From positions 1 through 64,000 of the forward strand of contig NZ_JAFBEE010000015.1 in assembly GCF_016908555.1 (NCBI RefSeq): a stretch of 64,000 nt of DNA, written 5' to 3'. Below are positions 8,852 to 18,140 of this stretch, one piece after another. Made by a program: the position numbers and the translations under genes. The notes below the pieces were generated by a model, which saw only the letters and a list, made by a program, of their open reading frames with translations, was not told the origin of the DNA and did not search any database. The stretch is from Alkaliphilus hydrothermalis (GTDB lineage: Bacteria > Bacillota > Clostridia > Peptostreptococcales > Natronincolaceae). Each line of letters opens with the position of its first letter. Within the stretch, counting starts at the first letter, position 1.

Positions 8852-10021
8852 ATGGGAAATGGAGAAATCATAAAGGAAAAAAGAATAAAGCTAGGGCTTA
8901 CCCAGAAGGACTTTGCAGATGCACTCGGTATGGGAAGAAATGGAGAAAGGACATTGAGACGTTGGGAAAATAACGAATTTTCTCCTTCAAACATAGAAAT
9001 GCAATATATTACGCAGTTTGGGATTAATGCACCATATGCAAACATGGTAGGTAATTATAATTTTCGATTCATTGACTTATTTGCCGGAATTGGTGGCATA
9101 AGAATACCATTTCAAGAACTTGGTGGAAAATGTGTCCTTACATCTGAATGGGATAAATTCTCCCAAAAGACATATAGAGTGAATTTTGGCGAAGAGCCAA
9201 GCGGAGATATATCAAAAATTGAAGCAAAAAATATCCCCGATTTTGATGTGCTTTTAGCTGGATTTCCATGCCAACCATTCTCACAAGCAGGATTAAAGAA
9301 AGGTTTTGTAGATACCCGTGGAACCTTGTTCTTTGATATTGAAAGAATTTTAGGCGAAAAGAGACCAAAGACATTTCTACTTGAAAATGTAAAGCAGCTT
9401 AAGGGACATGACAAGGGACGTACATTAACTGTAATTCTAAATCGTCTTCACGAACTAGATTATCATGTAAGTACTCGAGTTTTAAGAGCTGCCGATTTTG
9501 GAGTTCCACAAAATAGGGAACGTATTTATATTGTAGGTTTCGATGCACGAAGATACAGCCTTAATAGTGAATACGAATTTCCTTACCCAGAGCCAACCCT
9601 TGAAGAGACCAGAGTTGGTGATATACTTCAAGAGAATGTAGACGAAAAATATACCATCAGCAATGCATTGTGGGAAGGACATATAAGACGAAAAAACAAA
9701 CATAGGAAAAAAGGAAATGGGTTCGGATATTCTCTGTTTGATGGGAACTCTCTATATACTAATACTATAAGTGCTAGATATTATAAGGATGGAAGTGAAA
9801 TCCTTATAGACCAAGGAGCGGGCAAAAATCCTAGGAAATTAACACCTAGGGAATGTGCACGACTTCAAGGTTTCCCAGAAGAGTTTATAATACCCGTATC
9901 AGATACACAGGCTTATAAACAATTTGGGAATTCTGTAGCAGTACCTGTAGTACGTGCTGTGGCAAGGAAAATGATAGATGAAATGGAAAGAATGGACGCT
10001 GCAGCTAGGCTAGACAGTTAG
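8852..10021 (+). CDS. DNA (cytosine-5)-methyltransferase with N-terminal XRE-type HTH
   Basis: A 389-residue protein. Residues 5-55 form a Cro/C1-like HTH (RIKLGLTQKDFADALGMG). The rest is a Dcm-type methylase: motif I FIDLFAGIGG (about 71), motif IV with the catalytic Cys in GFPCQPFSQAG (about 135), motif VI LLENVKQL, motif VIII FGVPQNRERIYIVGF (about 215), and motifs IX/X LTPRECARLQGFP and FGNSVAVPVV. TGGAGG lies 7 bases before the ATG. It makes 5-methylcytosine using AdoMet; the target site is unknown, set by the variable region at about 235-300. Original partner: probably the decayed LlaJI-like nuclease pair just upstream. It could also serve as the methylase (DrmMII role) of the DISARM-like operon 410 bp downstream. 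All catalytic motifs are intact. Confidence 0.92.
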   Translation: MGNGEIIKEKRIKLGLTQKDFADALGMGRNGERTLRRWENNEFSPSNIEMQYITQFGINAPYANMVGNYNFRFIDLFAGIGGIRIPFQELGGKCVLTSEWDKFSQKTYRVNFGEEPSGDISKIEAKNIPDFDVLLAGFPCQPFSQAGLKKGFVDTRGTLFFDIERILGEKRPKTFLLENVKQLKGHDKGRTLTVILNRLHELDYHVSTRVLRAADFGVPQNRERIYIVGFDARRYSLNSEYEFPYPEPTLEETRVGDILQENVDEKYTISNALWEGHIRRKNKHRKKGNGFGYSLFDGNSLYTNTISARYYKDGSEILIDQGAGKNPRKLTPRECARLQGFPEEFIIPVSDTQAYKQFGNSVAVPVVRAVARKMIDEMERMDAAARLDS

Positions 10022-10135
10022 TGGCAGTGAGCGAGCTATAGCTATCTAGACGTGTCTAATAAGTATTGAAGATAAAAGAATAAATTATTATATCAAATAC
10101 ATAATCATACTAATATTAGATAGCTTATTTAAAAA

Positions 10136-10165
10136 CAGAGTTAGGGGCAACCTAGCTCTTTTTTT
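10136..10165 (+). terminator. Terminator after the methyltransferase
   Basis: AGAGTTAGG / CCTAGCTCT stem with a five-base loop followed by a run of T. It separates the methyltransferase transcript from the DISARM-like operon. Confidence 0.75.
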
Positions 10166-10438
10166 CGATTAAAACAACAAACTTATTTTTGGGACTCTAC
10201 TGAGTAAAGTACTGTAGTAATGAGTAACAGAGAATTTAATTGGAGTATATGCATATAAATATAAATACTGAATATATAATTAATGCCATCCGCTGTTAAT
10301 GACCTCGAATATATCCCCAATATATCAAAAATAAAAATACATTAATTCATATTTATGGAAGGTAAATACCCATTAAAAGTAGAAATATAAATATTAATTA
10401 TGTATAGTAGCATTCATTATTGAAAGTAGGTGACAGAT
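10166..10438. other. AT-rich leader of the DISARM-like operon
   Basis: No coding potential is visible. A weak -10-like TATAGT at 10403-10408 lacks a good -35 partner, so the operon promoter is not fixed. Confidence 0.4.
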
Positions 10439-12985
10439 ATGTTTAGTGAATTTTCAGAAATTTTCAATAAAATAAGGTTCAGTTATGACGGTTTAGACTA
10501 TCCGCTAAATCAAACAGAAAAATTGATCATACAAGACTTAATTATTAGAAACATTGAAACACATGCAGAAGATAAGAACCAAATTGTACTATATCCTACA
10601 GCATTACCCCTAATTTTATTCGTTATATCAGTATTGCCTTTGTTTTTATTAAAAAGAGATATGGACACTAATACTTTTGATATTAACAAAGCTCTAAAAA
10701 TTAATGATAAAATTAAATACAATGGTTGCTTAGGGGAGTATTCTGGAATATATGAATTTAAATTTAATGGGACTAAAGAGAAAAAGATTAAAATAAGATT
10801 TAAAGATATTGATATATCCATTTCTCTTAGAGATGCATGGAAGATAAATAAATATGATGGTGATGCAAAAGAGATAAATAATTATAAACCTAAACCAAGC
10901 AAGCAAAAAAGAACTAAAAAATTTTTATCAGAATTATTTGATATAGATCAAAATGAAATACCTATTATTTACCAATCAGATATACTCGTTGTTATGAACA
11001 AAAGAGATGTTATAGAAATATATACAAAATTAACTATTAATAATATGCCTCTTAATACTATTTTTCCTGCAGCATATTTCTCATCATTTGACAACTTCGA
11101 ACGAATTGGTTGTGATGATCTACAAAGGGAGCCACGAGTGTTGTTCTGTTCTAACCTTAATGTAGCTGAAGAAATTATAAATATGAGAAACTCTGTAAAA
11201 GCATTATTGATACATGGACTAAATAAAACTGCTGGAAATATATCTTCGTTAGATAATATCATGAGTAATAAAAGTATTGGTAGTATCGCAATAATTGAAG
11301 ACCTTCATAAATATAATATAGAGAACATTACAAATCTAGTTAATTTAAACTTTAAGTTACAGACTTATAGTGTCGATTTATTGAGAAATATAGATGAATC
11401 TATTGTTACAGGAAAAATTAATAATACTATTAATTATTTTGCTAGAAGTAAAGAGTCGATTCGCATATTTGCTCAATCTCAACAACATAAGATTAATATT
11501 ATAGATGAATCAGCAGAATTAATTAAAAGTATTTATCAGTTGTTAAATAGAGTAAAGAAGAACAATAGTAAAAATGTACATCAGGAAAAATATATTATCA
11601 AGGTATATCGGCTTTTAATGCAAATGAGACTTTTACCAGTAACTCTTAGTTATTTAAGCGAAAATGATTTTCCAAATGAATTTAATGGAGCCATCAAATA
11701 TTTACAAGAGTTGAGAATTTTCATGTATAGTTTTGTAGATAGTGATATTTTTGAGACAACAGGTGAAATAATTAATTTGTTAGAAAAGGTGCAAGATATG
11801 TATTTTCAATATCACCCTAAAGAATCGGTGGTATTAAATAAGTATAGAGAATTTAAAAATAACGATGTTATAGTGTGCAGTAATAAAACACATCAATTAA
11901 TACTAAAACATAAATTAAAAGGAGTATATCCGTATGGTATGGCTAAAGTACTAACCTTAAACGAGTTACTAAAATCAGATAAATTATATGATAAAGTTAT
12001 TTTTACTGGGTTGTATGGTGAAAAATTAGAAAGAGCATTCTTAAAACCAGGGATTAGAGAATATAGGACTATATGCTATGAAGAGGAAGCTAAATTTTTA
12101 GATTACTTTATTAAAAAAAGATCAGATTTTTTTGTAAAACAATCAGAGATGATAGGAATTGTAGACGAAGTAGCTGCTGTTAGAGATAATGATATAGAAT
12201 TTGAAGATTCAATCTACACTTATAGAACTGACGATATTATTAATGCCATTAAAGATTTTGCTATAACTGAAAACAGCTATAATAATGAAAACAAAATATA
12301 TGAGGCATTCCCTGTAGAACTTGAAGATGATTATATTGCATTTTTAACAGACGGTTTTAGGTGCAGGATATTTGATTATAACAAAAAAACTATTAAAAAG
12401 AAAAAGGTTAAAGATCTTGAAATAGGTGACGAAATTATATTTTCAAAAGATTCTAAAGAAGATATTTTTGAAAAAGTAATTGACACATTAAAGGAAGCAT
12501 CACAAGATATAAAAGAAAAATCAGAACTGGTAAAAGTCTGGAGACAAGCTTTAATCAGGTATTCTAATGAAAACAATTTATCTCTTGAAGAACTACATAG
12601 AAAATTGATGGAGACAGGTTGTACCAGAGGATTTGAGACTGTTAAGTGGTGGATGAACTCTAATGACTGTATCTGTCCTGACGACCAAGTACTATACAAT
12701 ATACTGGAATTAACTAATGACCAAGACCTCAAAGAAAATATATTGGATGTAATTAGATCAGGTAAATTAATTAGAGCATTACATGTTAAAATTGGAAAAA
12801 TATTAGCTTCTAGAATAGCACACTCATTGACCGCCGAGGAAATTAACGAGGATCCTCTATTCGATCAAATTCAGGAAGATTTATCTAAACATGCTCATGC
12901 AGTTATTGTAAAGAAGATACATTTACATAGTGTAAGTATTCCCGCCAGTCAGGTCAATCGATTAATTGACCGTGAAAATTACTAG
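10439..12985 (+). CDS. drmE: DrmE-like DISARM protein of unknown activity
   Basis: An 848-residue protein (ATG at 10439, 6 bases after AGTAGGTGA; a GTG at 10430 overlaps that site). No known enzyme motif is evident: no Walker A and no nuclease core. A hydrophobic segment LPLILFVISVLPLFLL (about 50-66) could be a membrane or buried helix. The centre (about 480-560) alternates beta strands and helices like a degenerate helicase RecA domain (NDVIVCSNKTHQ, DKVIFTGLYG). The C-terminal third has KVKDLEIGDEIIFSKDS. The call rests on size and on position as the first gene of an operon with DrmA and DrmB, as in class 2 DISARM. It is a positional identification, not a motif-based one. Confidence 0.6.
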   Translation: MFSEFSEIFNKIRFSYDGLDYPLNQTEKLIIQDLIIRNIETHAEDKNQIVLYPTALPLILFVISVLPLFLLKRDMDTNTFDINKALKINDKIKYNGCLGEYSGIYEFKFNGTKEKKIKIRFKDIDISISLRDAWKINKYDGDAKEINNYKPKPSKQKRTKKFLSELFDIDQNEIPIIYQSDILVVMNKRDVIEIYTKLTINNMPLNTIFPAAYFSSFDNFERIGCDDLQREPRVLFCSNLNVAEEIINMRNSVKALLIHGLNKTAGNISSLDNIMSNKSIGSIAIIEDLHKYNIENITNLVNLNFKLQTYSVDLLRNIDESIVTGKINNTINYFARSKESIRIFAQSQQHKINIIDESAELIKSIYQLLNRVKKNNSKNVHQEKYIIKVYRLLMQMRLLPVTLSYLSENDFPNEFNGAIKYLQELRIFMYSFVDSDIFETTGEIINLLEKVQDMYFQYHPKESVVLNKYREFKNNDVIVCSNKTHQLILKHKLKGVYPYGMAKVLTLNELLKSDKLYDKVIFTGLYGEKLERAFLKPGIREYRTICYEEEAKFLDYFIKKRSDFFVKQSEMIGIVDEVAAVRDNDIEFEDSIYTYRTDDIINAIKDFAITENSYNNENKIYEAFPVELEDDYIAFLTDGFRCRIFDYNKKTIKKKKVKDLEIGDEIIFSKDSKEDIFEKVIDTLKEASQDIKEKSELVKVWRQALIRYSNENNLSLEELHRKLMETGCTRGFETVKWWMNSNDCICPDDQVLYNILELTNDQDLKENILDVIRSGKLIRALHVKIGKILASRIAHSLTAEEINEDPLFDQIQEDLSKHAHAVIVKKIHLHSVSIPASQVNRLIDRENY

Positions 12986-13000
12986 ATGAGGTGATACTAA

Positions 13001-14746
13001 TTGACAAAGATGATTCCACCTTACATACATAAAGATGTAAAAAGTGCAGCTGAAAAAAACTTGTTTAATAAAATAAGAAATGACAACTATCTAGATGATT
13101 GGATTTGCTTCCACTCACTAGGTCTAGCTAAACATACCACTAAGACTGAAGGAGAAGTAGATTTTTTACTAGTAGGGAAAGAAGGGATATTCTCTTTAGA
13201 GGTAAAGGGTGGTGATGTAAAGAGAAAAGATGGCCTATGGCACTTTACTAATAGATATGGGTTAATAAATAAAAAATCAGAAGGCCCTTTTAAACAAGTT
13301 TCTCAAGCACATTTCTCTTTAATGAAAAACTTATCTAATCGATTCCCAGGCATAACTAATGAATGTCTATTTGGTTATGGGGTTTTATTTCCTGATATAC
13401 CTTTCAAATATGTGTCTGTAGAATGGGACAATCATATTATCTATGATAAAGACGATAGATTAAAACCATTTGCACAATACTTAAGAAGATTGATTAACCA
13501 CTGGAGAGAAAAACATCCTCAAAAAGGATACTTACACAAAAGTAGGATTAGTGAGGTTATAAACTATTTAAGAGGAGACTTTGAGTTAATAAAACCACTT
13601 AATATTACAATGGATGATAATGAAGAACTCTTTATAAAGTTCACAGAGGAACAATATAAAGCTCTAGATCGAATGGAATATAACAGTAGGGTATTCTTCA
13701 GAGGAACTGCTGGAACAGGCAAGACTCTTCTAGCGGCAGAAAAAGCTCGGAGGCTTGGTACATCAGGCAAGAAGGTTCTAATGCTTTGTTTCAATAAAAT
13801 TTTAGCTGGCAAACTAAAGGCTACTTTTCTTTCTAATTCAGACTATAGTAACGTAAAGGTAGACTCAATTCATAAATACTTCCAAAGTGTTATAGTAAAT
13901 TCAATTATATGTGAGGAGTTTAAATATGTAAAACAAGAGATATTAGAGAATGAATTCTATAAGGTTCTATACCCAGACTATTTTGTTCGAGCATTAAATG
14001 ATGTGTCAGAAGAATATGACTATCTAATTATAGATGAAGGTCAAGACTTCTTATGTTACGAATATATTATGGCATTAGATTATGTAATTAAGGGCGGATT
14101 TGAAAATGGTAGTTGGGCGATATTTTATGACCCTAATAAACAGGCAGATATGTTTGGTAACTTTGATGAAGGACTGGCCAATAGTTTAAGAAATTTTGGA
14201 GCAGCAGAATATGTACTAGACTTCAATTGTAGAAACACTAAAAACATTGCAGATGCCGCATCAATGATGTCTGGTTATGATATAGAAGAGACTAGAGTCA
14301 AAACTGGAGAAGCTGTAAAATATAGTTTTTACAAAAATAAAAGTGATCAAATAACGATCTTGGCTGATACGATTAAATCATTAAAGTCTAAAGGTGTAGA
14401 ATATCATGACATAACAATCTTATACCCTAGTCCTGAAATGGAAAATTCTATAATTAAAGGGTTGAATATTAATCATAAACCAGAAAAGATAACATATGAC
14501 AATGCCGCAAATCTTTCAAAAGGGATAGTATCATATAGTAGTGTTCAGGCATATAAAGGGATGGAAAATAAGATTATAATTCTTATAGGCATTGAAGAAT
14601 TAGATAATGACTGGATAAGCAGTGTAAATTATGTTGCAATGACAAGGGCAAAGCAAATGTTAATTATTTTACTTAATAAAAACCTTGAAGAAGTAGTGCA
14701 GGTGAAAATATTAGACTTATTACAAAGGGGGCGTCTAGTTGATTAA
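13001..14746 (+). CDS. NERD-domain nuclease fused to UvrD-type helicase
   Basis: A 581-residue protein. TTG start at 13001 with GAGGTGA 6 bases before. Residues 10-120 form a NERD nuclease-related domain: AAEKNLFNKI, then GEVDFLLVGKEGIFSLEVKGG with the D...ExK arrangement (about 50-70). Residues 220-581 form a superfamily-1 helicase: Walker A GTAGTGKTLLAAE (about 234), Walker B YLIIDEGQDF (about 342), late motifs VQAYKGMENKIIIL and NYVAMTRAKQ. It lies between the DrmE-like gene and drmA, overlapping the latter by 8 bases, so it belongs to the operon. In classic DISARM the nuclease slot is filled by DrmC, a phospholipase-D protein; this gene may replace it (inference). Confidence 0.85.
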   Translation: MTKMIPPYIHKDVKSAAEKNLFNKIRNDNYLDDWICFHSLGLAKHTTKTEGEVDFLLVGKEGIFSLEVKGGDVKRKDGLWHFTNRYGLINKKSEGPFKQVSQAHFSLMKNLSNRFPGITNECLFGYGVLFPDIPFKYVSVEWDNHIIYDKDDRLKPFAQYLRRLINHWREKHPQKGYLHKSRISEVINYLRGDFELIKPLNITMDDNEELFIKFTEEQYKALDRMEYNSRVFFRGTAGTGKTLLAAEKARRLGTSGKKVLMLCFNKILAGKLKATFLSNSDYSNVKVDSIHKYFQSVIVNSIICEEFKYVKQEILENEFYKVLYPDYFVRALNDVSEEYDYLIIDEGQDFLCYEYIMALDYVIKGGFENGSWAIFYDPNKQADMFGNFDEGLANSLRNFGAAEYVLDFNCRNTKNIADAASMMSGYDIEETRVKTGEAVKYSFYKNKSDQITILADTIKSLKSKGVEYHDITILYPSPEMENSIIKGLNINHKPEKITYDNAANLSKGIVSYSSVQAYKGMENKIIILIGIEELDNDWISSVNYVAMTRAKQMLIILLNKNLEEVVQVKILDLLQRGRLVD

Positions 14747-17700
14747 TGATTGTAGGAATTTAAGAATTGATTTATTAAAATCTTTATCAAAAGAAATGGC
14801 AGGTCCAGGTTCGGAAAGGTATGGAGATATTGAAGAGGAAATAATAAGCGAAAGTCCACTAGAAAGATATTCGATTGGAATTCTGTACCCTCAGAATCAG
14901 AATGTTAGAATAGAAGAAGAAAATGATGATACTGGACAAAACCATATTTCGGATGGAAGTGACAAGACTCAAAGTAACGAGCATTTAGATAATGCTATTA
15001 ATATTTCAAATCAATACTATCCGTCCGCTTTAGGGATGAGCTTTTATGTTAATGGTATGTGCCCTTCTATAGAGGTTCAAATTAATACTGCAATATATAG
15101 AAAACCAAAGCCTAACGAATGCTACGCCTATGTAGAATATATCCCTGAAAGTGTTAAAGCAAGCTACTTATTTGATAAAAAATTACATTATTCTGATGAA
15201 GATAAAACAATTAGCTTGATAGATAAGATTACTAAAGAAGAAAGAGAGGGGCTTTTAAATCTCTTCAATCATGATGGATATAAGAATGCAATTTATAAAT
15301 TATACGAGTTTTTGCATAATGGATATAAGAGAATTCCCCTTTATGAATCTATAATCATTCCCGAGGACAACACAGAGAATATTATTCAATGGGAAAAAGA
15401 AATAATGGAAGGACTAAACTTATTCTGTGTTAGGCGACCTGATAAAGATAGAAATATTACTCTATTCACTATTACGTTAATCAATACAAATAAGTCCAAG
15501 AGAGAAAAAAGTTGTGATGAGTGCTTCTTTCAAACTCATTTTAAGGCTAGAGCAGTAAACTCTTCAACAGAATTCTTAGATTATAATATACATAATAAAT
15601 ACACAGATGAACTAGAAGAATTATCAAATGCAATGTTATACAGGAATTATAAAACATACGCTACTGGCCATGGTTGTGCAGTTTCATGGTCTAATGTTGA
15701 CTCGGATAGGGTCAATGAACTTAATACAGAAATCATTCCTTATAAGGAAGTACCCCAACTAAAATTTGAAATTAATGAAATATCGGATATTCTACCAGTC
15801 CTTTCAATGAAAAATTTATCTGACTTATCTACCCTTTCAAAAACTGAAATAATTGACTTATTATTTAAGTTCTGCCAAAAATATGATAAATGGATTCAGG
15901 ATACAAATAAGTTGAAGGATTCGCTAGATTCAGATTTCATAGACGTAGCAAATAGACATTTAAATAATTGCAGTATTGCATTAAAAAGAATGAAGGTAGG
16001 AGTAGACTTATTAAATACAGATGAAAATGTATTTAGATCATTTCAACTCGCTAATACTGCAATGTATATGCAACGACTACATTCGGAACTCCAGAGTCAG
16101 TTAAAATATCCTAACGAAGATGCTATACTTTGGCCAAGATACAAAGAAATGAATGATGAAAAAGCAGCTAAGGCAGCAAGTTGGAGACCATTCCAACTAG
16201 CATTTATCTTGTTAAATATAGAAGGCATAGCAAATAAAGAAAGTGAAGATAGAGATATAACTGATTTAATATGGTTTCCTACTGGTGGAGGTAAAACTGA
16301 AGCATACTTAGGTGTCTCTGCATACACTATTTTCCTGAGGAGAATAACGAAAAAAGAACTGTCTGGCGGTACTACAATTATAATGAGATATACATTAAGA
16401 TTGCTGACATCACAGCAGTTCCAAAGAGCTAGTACATTGATATGCGCATGTGAAAAGATTAGAAAAGAAAATCCTGAAGAATTAGGAAAAGACACAATTA
16501 GTATTGGGTTATGGATCGGTTCGGATTCAACACCTAATGAAATTAATGAAGCACTACGAGTAAAAGACAAATTGGTTGCAGGTACAGAAGATAAAAACCC
16601 TTTTCAAGTTTTAAACTGTCCTTGGTGTGGTACAAAGCTTTCTCGAGAGAAGATAGGGAAAGTAAATAAGGGTAGCTGGGGTTACAAAAAAGGACTAAGA
16701 CCCAAACGATTCATTATTCACTGCACAGAATTAACCTGTGATTTTAATAATGAGTTACCCATAAGGATTGTCGATGAAGATATATATAATAATCCACCAA
16801 CACTATTATTCGGTACTGTAGATAAGTTTGCTTTAATGCCCTGGAAAAAAGAGATATCTAATATATTTGCTTTGGATGATAATAACGAAAACCTGACACC
16901 TGAACTAATTATTCAAGATGAACTACACTTGATATCAGGGCCCTTAGGTACGGTAGTGGGTTTATATGAAACTGCTCTTGATGCACTATGCTCTGCAAAG
17001 GGAGTAAAGCCTAAAATAATAGCATCAACTGCCACAATAAGAAGGGCAGAGGATCAAGTTAAAGCTCTATATAATCGTAGTGTAAGTCAGTTCCCACCAC
17101 CAGGAATCAATGCGGAAGATTCATTTTATGCCAGACAAGATTCCCTAGAAGAAAAGCCTGGTCGTCTATATGCAGGTATCCTCTCGACTGGTAGAACGCT
17201 TACTACAACTCAGATCAGAGCTATGGCTGCATTGCTTCAATATATGAAAGAACTAGATTATTCAGAAGAAGTTCTAGATAAATATTGGACGTTAGTAGGA
17301 TACTTCAATACTCTAAAAGATATTGGTAAAACATCAACCCTTGCAGATGATGATATTAAAGATCAGGTACGGAGAATATCTAGAAGAAGGAGAGTTGAAA
17401 CGAGAGTTTATTATGAGGCAGAAGAACTAACTAGTCGAAAAAAAGCTGAAGAAATCCCCAAAATACTTGAAAAATTAAATGTTGCTTATCCGAGCAATGC
17501 AATTGAAATTTTGTTAGCATCAAATATGATATCAGTAGGAGTAGATGTTGATAGATTAGGACTAATGATAGTGGTAAATCAACCTAAGACAACATCGGAA
17601 TACATTCAAGCAACAAGCCGCGTAGGAAGAAAATATCCAGGATTAATCTTTACATTATATGATGGTGCTAGATCAAGAGATAGATCTCACTATGAAATGT

Positions 17701-18125
17701 TCACGGCTTATCACCAAGCTTTCTACCGTTATGTCGAACCAACGAGTGTTACACCTTTTTCAGGACCAGCTAGAGATAGAGGCTTGCATGCGGTTTTAGT
17801 TACTCTCGTTAGACATTGGGCTGGACTTCGAAAAGATAATGATGCTATAAGATTCAGTAGAGATGCTTTAGAAAAGATAGTAGAATATATCCAATCTAGA
17901 GTTAATGATGTTATGACCGAAGAGACTGATAATACAATGAATCAGTTAAATTATTTAATAGATTTTTGGTTGGAATGTATAAATAATGGACAGGAGCTAA
18001 CATACTCTACAGGTGAAAAGGACCACCTGTTATATACAGCAGGTAAAAAAAATGATAAGCATTGGGAGACATTACAATCTATGAGAAATGTTGATGTAGA
18101 CTGCAATGTTACTGTCTTGGAATAA
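14739..18125 (+). CDS. drmA: DISARM helicase DrmA
   Basis: A 1128-residue superfamily-2 helicase; TTG start at 14739 overlapping the upstream gene, with AAAGGGGGCG before it. Helicase motifs: Walker A WFPTGGGKTEAYLG (about 511), DELHLISGPLGT in place of DEAD (about 727), SAT-like ASTATIRRAEDQ, then the C-terminal lobe LLASNMISVGVDVDRLG and QATSRVGRKYPG. A zinc-ribbon insertion with CPWCG and a further Cys pair sits at about 626-668. The TGGGKTE Walker A, DELHLI and QATSRVGR set is typical of DrmA. It acts with DrmB; in studied DISARM systems the pair binds and remodels incoming DNA. Length and motifs are complete. Confidence 0.9.
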   Translation: MINDCRNLRIDLLKSLSKEMAGPGSERYGDIEEEIISESPLERYSIGILYPQNQNVRIEEENDDTGQNHISDGSDKTQSNEHLDNAINISNQYYPSALGMSFYVNGMCPSIEVQINTAIYRKPKPNECYAYVEYIPESVKASYLFDKKLHYSDEDKTISLIDKITKEEREGLLNLFNHDGYKNAIYKLYEFLHNGYKRIPLYESIIIPEDNTENIIQWEKEIMEGLNLFCVRRPDKDRNITLFTITLINTNKSKREKSCDECFFQTHFKARAVNSSTEFLDYNIHNKYTDELEELSNAMLYRNYKTYATGHGCAVSWSNVDSDRVNELNTEIIPYKEVPQLKFEINEISDILPVLSMKNLSDLSTLSKTEIIDLLFKFCQKYDKWIQDTNKLKDSLDSDFIDVANRHLNNCSIALKRMKVGVDLLNTDENVFRSFQLANTAMYMQRLHSELQSQLKYPNEDAILWPRYKEMNDEKAAKAASWRPFQLAFILLNIEGIANKESEDRDITDLIWFPTGGGKTEAYLGVSAYTIFLRRITKKELSGGTTIIMRYTLRLLTSQQFQRASTLICACEKIRKENPEELGKDTISIGLWIGSDSTPNEINEALRVKDKLVAGTEDKNPFQVLNCPWCGTKLSREKIGKVNKGSWGYKKGLRPKRFIIHCTELTCDFNNELPIRIVDEDIYNNPPTLLFGTVDKFALMPWKKEISNIFALDDNNENLTPELIIQDELHLISGPLGTVVGLYETALDALCSAKGVKPKIIASTATIRRAEDQVKALYNRSVSQFPPPGINAEDSFYARQDSLEEKPGRLYAGILSTGRTLTTTQIRAMAALLQYMKELDYSEEVLDKYWTLVGYFNTLKDIGKTSTLADDDIKDQVRRISRRRRVETRVYYEAEELTSRKKAEEIPKILEKLNVAYPSNAIEILLASNMISVGVDVDRLGLMIVVNQPKTTSEYIQATSRVGRKYPGLIFTLYDGARSRDRSHYEMFTAYHQAFYRYVEPTSVTPFSGPARDRGLHAVLVTLVRHWAGLRKDNDAIRFSRDALEKIVEYIQSRVNDVMTEETDNTMNQLNYLIDFWLECINNGQELTYSTGEKDHLLYTAGKKNDKHWETLQSMRNVDVDCNVTVLE

Positions 18126-18140
18126 GTGGAGGTGGGTTAA

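Noticed and set aside
16097..16570. 157-codon minus-strand frame inside drmA
   Set aside because: Antisense to conserved helicase motifs; no ribosome site.
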